The position numbers and the translations under genes were made by a program. This document shows, piece by piece, positions 5,561 to 8,692 of a DNA stretch of 8,692 nt. Below the pieces are notes generated by a model. The model ran no database searches. It was not told where the DNA came from and was given only the letters and a program-made list of their open reading frames with translations. Every line of letters begins with the position of its first letter. Position 1 is the first letter of the stretch. This stretch comes from Fontibacter flavus (GTDB taxonomy: Bacteria > Bacteroidota > Bacteroidia > Cytophagales > Cyclobacteriaceae), in assembly GCF_042432905.1 (NCBI RefSeq), contig NZ_JBHLWI010000061.1, positions 1 through 8,692 on the forward strand, read 5' to 3'.

Positions 5561-8500
5561 TTACTGTATGACCAGTTTTCGGGTTTCAGTGATGGATTGA
5601 CTGGTAATTTTTACGATAAACAATCCCTTGGAGAAATTCTGAGAACTGAAGGTATATGTCTGGTTTAAAGTATTTGGATAATCCACATCATGAACCAAGG
5701 CTCCTGTGGCAGAGGTAATCTGAATATTGACAGTTTCAAACCTGTCTAAATTGAACACAATATTGAATACTTCTCTTGCCGGATTTGGATAGATGATGGT
5801 ATTACCCAATCCTGGATCTACTGGTTCTGGGTTGGCTGATAAGAACAATTCAACGTTGTTCAGGAAAACAGAACTGTTTGATTCCTGACCGTCTTCCAGT
5901 ACAAATGCTACTCTTACCATTGTTTTTCCTTTTCCTGCGAATGAAGATAGATTGACGTAATCTTTTACAAATTCATTGGAATTGTTGGGGTTGACCTCAC
6001 TTGCCTGTACAGTAATCAGGTCATTTCCGCTTTTTCTGTAGACTTCTTCATAATTCACTCCGCCATCTGCACTTGCTAGCACTTTTAGTGTTGTGCTAGG
6101 TGAAACAAGCCCCGCTGCCCGATCAAAGAAGAGGGCTGCTTGCCTGCTCCCAGTCAAATCAAATATTGGAGAACCCAGCCAGAAGGAATTCAATTCAGGC
6201 TTTGCACTTAATTTTGCTACGTTATTGGATGCCACTCCTGATTGAAGTGAAGACAATTCCCAAGATGTAATGTTGGCTTCGGGATTTAAGCTAATCCAAG
6301 GACTGAGTGTGACTGTATTATTGAAATTTTGCCTCCAAGGGGACCTGATCATCTCATTATCTATGACAACAAACCTCCTAAGGGAAATTGGTGTTCTTGG
6401 GTTTTGATCAAAATTTGGGAAATCCAAAGCGTAATTAAGGTCATTCAGACCGTTTCCTGTAGCCTTTGGCAAGTTGATCAGGGTAGTTTCACCAGGATTC
6501 AACAAATTTCCCCTAGCAATAAAAGATTGGGCAGGAGTATTGCCATATCTTCTTCTGAATACAAATCCGGAAATTGGGAGATTTCCTGTGTTCTGTAATT
6601 CTATGGATTCTTGCTCATGTTGCCCATTTGATATGGCAGTAGGGCTTGCCACCTGTGTAAGTTTGGCATCATACCTGAAACTTTCCTCTGTAAGGATTTG
6701 AATATCTTTTAGATAGATATTGTTTCCATAACCATTGCGGTTGATAAAGGCGATTCTGACATTGCCAAATTCTGCAAACTGTGATAGATTGACAATCTCT
6801 CTTCTGAATTGCTCTTCACGAATAGGTATAAATTCATTTAAGGTTGGCTCAGCAGTTTGAAGAAAATTTACATCCTTACTGTATGGTGCATCAAGAATAT
6901 TAAATGTATTGCCACAGTCGGTAGAAACAGCCACATATAAGAAATCCCCAAAACCTTGGGTATTATAAGGGGCATAAGCCATTTTGAATGTCAATTGGGC
7001 ATTTGGAAATTCACTCAGATTGATTTGAGGAGAGACCAGAAAATCCAGTTGACTGGAAGCATCATATTCGTAATTCTGAATTCTGATGACATTTTGGGTT
7101 GCTCCTGCAATAGTAATGGGAAAACTCTCCCAAGTAAAACTGTTGTCAGGATTGTTTACTACCCAGGAACTGCCAAATTGGTCCATCGTAAACGTATATG
7201 GTAGACTAAGTTGCGGCTGTATAATAGGGCTTGAAGTAATGCTATTATTGCTGCTATTTGGGTCTGTTGTATTGTTAACCTCTATGATGTTCGCTTGGAA
7301 ATTGTTAGCTCCAAGATTTAAGGCTATTGGATTGAATCTGACTCTAGCCGTATCGCCAGTTGAAAGATTGTTGAAATTGAAGGTTCTGGTCTCCAATACA
7401 GAACCATTATTTCTAATTTCTATTCTGGCAGAAGATATTAGATTATTACCAGAATTGAAGACTATCATCTCAGGTTCTACATTTAGGTCACAAATGAAAT
7501 CCTGCGGACTGATCAATCTTTCAAACCCTAGGTCATTTGGCTGAAGCTGTGGTTCAACGGTTGCCCTGTTGTTTACCAAAGAGGCTCTTCTTGGACTGTT
7601 GGCCAATACTACATCAAATCTTTCTACCTGGCCTTGAGTGAAAATATTCATGCAGATATCTGTGGTGTAATCCATGAAATTTTCCACCATATCTCTAGTA
7701 TTACAGGATACGCGGGGAGCAGAGGTTCTACAAACATTGTTGGGGCCATCCTGATTGGGTGTATCATTTACAAAGTCATCAGCACTGCAATCTCCGTCAC
7801 CCCATATATGTCTAAGTCCGAAAAAGTGGCCAACTTCGTGGGTTAGGGTTCTTCCTCTTGATCCTGATACTGCAGATCCTCCCTGTCCAAAATACCTGTA
7901 ATCCACCGTTACCCCATCGGTCTCTCTGGTTGAAGGTGGGAAATTTAATCCTGGAAGACCGGATACCGGGAAGGTAGCATAGCCAATAAAGGGTGATACC
8001 AAAGGAACAACCCAGATATTCATATATTCTTCAGGTGGCCATAATGCTATCTGGCCAAGTAGGGTAGCATCATTTGGGTCATAGGCTGTTTTCGGGCCAA
8101 GTACCCTGTTGACACCATTGGTAGGCAGGCCTCTTGGATCTTGTTTTGCCAGCACAAATTCAATCCTTGAATCAGCAGCAACATTCAAAAACTCCAAAGG
8201 TGTCTGAGAAGCATCCGGATTTAATCTCCTGAAATCCTCATTTAATGTCCTTATCTGGGACTCAATCTGTGATAAAGGAATATTTGTACCAGTACCAAGA
8301 GGTGAACCTGTATGGATGACATGAACGACTACAGGAATAACCCTGACTTCATTTGCTGTTCTTAGCTGACTTTGTGGTTTTTTTCTGTTTTCAGAAATCT
8401 TCCCCTCCATCCAGGATTCAAAGTATTCTCTGGATCCATAAATGCCCAATTGCTGTTCCTGCATTTGTTCCAAATGCGTAGCAGCACATTGTTCATTATG

Positions 8501-8563
8501 AATATGTTGAAAATTCTTTCCAAAGAAATTTTGAGAAAAAGCATTGTAGGATGCAAAAAACAA
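5561..8563 (-). CDS. M43 cytophagalysin-type zinc metalloprotease with T9SS tail; 5' end probably missing
   Basis: Counting from TTG 8563 gives 1000 residues. The catalytic domain (about 70-325) has the metzincin zinc site H242-E-V-G-H246-F-F-G-L-R-H252, with Glu243 as general base, and a Met-turn ENFMDYT around Met297. Four cysteines (259, 278, 287, 304) can form the two disulfides common in peptidase family M43 (pappalysin/cytophagalysin). Then come a CARDB-like domain (355-450), a jelly roll (455-625), a second CARDB-like module (630-735), a second jelly roll (740-910) and a type A T9SS sorting domain (921-1000: IIYPNPAREVF, SKGLFIVKI, RKLVIQ). It should be a secreted or surface protease. 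The signal peptide is incomplete: only FLLFFASYNAFS|Q remains, with no basic n-region and no ATG. The frame continues only to a stop at 8599-8597, through a hairpin. TTG initiation is possible, but loss of the start by insertion or rearrangement is more likely. Confidence 0.85.
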   Translation of the reverse strand: MFFASYNAFSQNFFGKNFQHIHNEQCAATHLEQMQEQQLGIYGSREYFESWMEGKISENRKKPQSQLRTANEVRVIPVVVHVIHTGSPLGTGTNIPLSQIESQIRTLNEDFRRLNPDASQTPLEFLNVAADSRIEFVLAKQDPRGLPTNGVNRVLGPKTAYDPNDATLLGQIALWPPEEYMNIWVVPLVSPFIGYATFPVSGLPGLNFPPSTRETDGVTVDYRYFGQGGSAVSGSRGRTLTHEVGHFFGLRHIWGDGDCSADDFVNDTPNQDGPNNVCRTSAPRVSCNTRDMVENFMDYTTDICMNIFTQGQVERFDVVLANSPRRASLVNNRATVEPQLQPNDLGFERLISPQDFICDLNVEPEMIVFNSGNNLISSARIEIRNNGSVLETRTFNFNNLSTGDTARVRFNPIALNLGANNFQANIIEVNNTTDPNSSNNSITSSPIIQPQLSLPYTFTMDQFGSSWVVNNPDNSFTWESFPITIAGATQNVIRIQNYEYDASSQLDFLVSPQINLSEFPNAQLTFKMAYAPYNTQGFGDFLYVAVSTDCGNTFNILDAPYSKDVNFLQTAEPTLNEFIPIREEQFRREIVNLSQFAEFGNVRIAFINRNGYGNNIYLKDIQILTEESFRYDAKLTQVASPTAISNGQHEQESIELQNTGNLPISGFVFRRRYGNTPAQSFIARGNLLNPGETTLINLPKATGNGLNDLNYALDFPNFDQNPRTPISLRRFVVIDNEMIRSPWRQNFNNTVTLSPWISLNPEANITSWELSSLQSGVASNNVAKLSAKPELNSFWLGSPIFDLTGSRQAALFFDRAAGLVSPSTTLKVLASADGGVNYEEVYRKSGNDLITVQASEVNPNNSNEFVKDYVNLSSFAGKGKTMVRVAFVLEDGQESNSSVFLNNVELFLSANPEPVDPGLGNTIIYPNPAREVFNIVFNLDRFETVNIQITSATGALVHDVDYPNTLNQTYTFSSQNFSKGLFIVKITSQSITETRKLVIQ

Positions 8564-8568
8564 AAGGA

Positions 8569-8598
8569 AGGGGCTGTCCGAAAAGGGCAGCCTTTTTT
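8569..8598. terminator. Hairpin abutting the metalloprotease signal peptide; possible mobile-element end
   Basis: GGCTGTCC (8572-8579) pairs with GGGCAGCC (8585-8592) around GAAAA, with one T-G wobble. Six T residues follow on the plus strand, and an A-run precedes it in that sense on the minus strand. The plus-strand direction, leaving the window, is the stronger terminator. The outer arm GGGGCTGTCCGAAAAG (8570-8585) matches the left-edge hairpin at 15 of 16 bases in inverted orientation. It could end an upstream minus-strand gene (a frame stops at 8597) or be the terminal inverted repeat of an insertion sequence extending past 8692. Confidence 0.7.
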
Positions 8599-8692
8599 AT
8601 GCTGCAATTTTTTGATTTTGAAAATCTAAAGTCATGATTGGGGATTTTTGATTAGATTTTTTCCTTGACACGTATAATACTGGTCGACTAAT
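8597..8692 (-). other. Open frame running off the window; possible 3' end of a neighbouring gene
   Basis: On the minus strand one frame is open from the window edge for 31 codons and stops with TAA at 8599-8597, directly before the hairpin, ending ...DFQNQKIAA. A second frame, 19 codons ending ...LIKNPQS, stops with TGA at 8634-8632. Either could be the C-terminus of a gene outside the window, for example a transposase if the hairpin is an insertion-sequence end. Neither is recognisable, and the length is too short to call a gene. Confidence 0.2.

Noticed and set aside
7086..7544. A 152-codon plus-strand open frame.
   Set aside because: It lies wholly inside the metalloprotease gene on the opposite strand, which has clear domain motifs in its own frame; the product is low in complexity and unrecognisable.
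8665..8678. TTGACA followed by TATAAT on the plus strand, resembling sigma-70 boxes.
   Set aside because: Only 2 bases lie between them instead of about 17, no plus-strand gene follows within the window, and Bacteroidota promoters use a different consensus.
1..8692. CRISPR arrays, tRNA or rRNA genes, riboswitches, defence or toxin-antitoxin systems.
   Set aside because: No direct repeats with spacers, no recognisable RNA-gene sequence or fold and no such protein families were seen on either strand.

Overview
The window reads as chromosomal DNA of a member of the Bacteroidota, most likely a Cytophagales / Cyclobacteriaceae-type marine or soil bacterium (the lineage is inferred). Two predicted secreted proteins end in type A sorting tails of the type IX secretion system (T9SS), which is restricted to this phylum and its close relatives. 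Genes lack Shine-Dalgarno sequences and are preceded by A/T-rich leaders. The one promoter-like element that can be picked out has the Bacteroidota -7 form TAnnTTTG.

Layout. Positions 1-367 hold no convincing intact gene: an AT-rich palindrome, a strong hairpin at 94-118 and a possible coding remnant at 121-255. The only intact plus-strand gene (368-2335) encodes an exported serine hydrolase of the class C beta-lactamase / penicillin-binding fold, followed by four complete and one incomplete 50-residue repeats that resemble the repeats of polyglycine hydrolases. A bidirectional terminator (2414-2451) separates it from a convergent minus-strand cluster. In transcription order that cluster is a membrane-anchored triple-PASTA protein (5393-4629), a T9SS cargo protein (4621-2789) and a single-domain rhodanese (2781-2473). 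The two gaps between these genes are only 7 nt each, so they are probably one operon. Upstream of it, and separated by its own terminator, lies a large M43 cytophagalysin-like metalloprotease with alternating CARDB-like and jelly-roll modules and a T9SS tail (8563-5561).

The most unusual signal is at the edges. The hairpins at 94-118 and 8572-8592 share a 16-base arm (GGGGGTGTCCGAAAAG versus GGGGCTGTCCGAAAAG, 15 of 16 identical) in opposite orientation, and their single difference is compensated in the opposite stem arm. At the right edge the hairpin abuts the signal-peptide codons of the metalloprotease, which has no ATG start and no room for a promoter. At the left edge a coding-like frame emerges from the hairpin. 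This fits two related mobile-element ends that each interrupted a gene, although conserved terminators in a rearranged region remain possible.

Functionally the window is about the cell envelope and secretion: an exported hydrolase, a periplasm-facing PASTA protein and two T9SS substrates, plus a small cytoplasmic sulfurtransferase. No RNA gene, CRISPR array or recognisable defence system was seen. The least described item is the serine hydrolase with repeats in reversed domain order.
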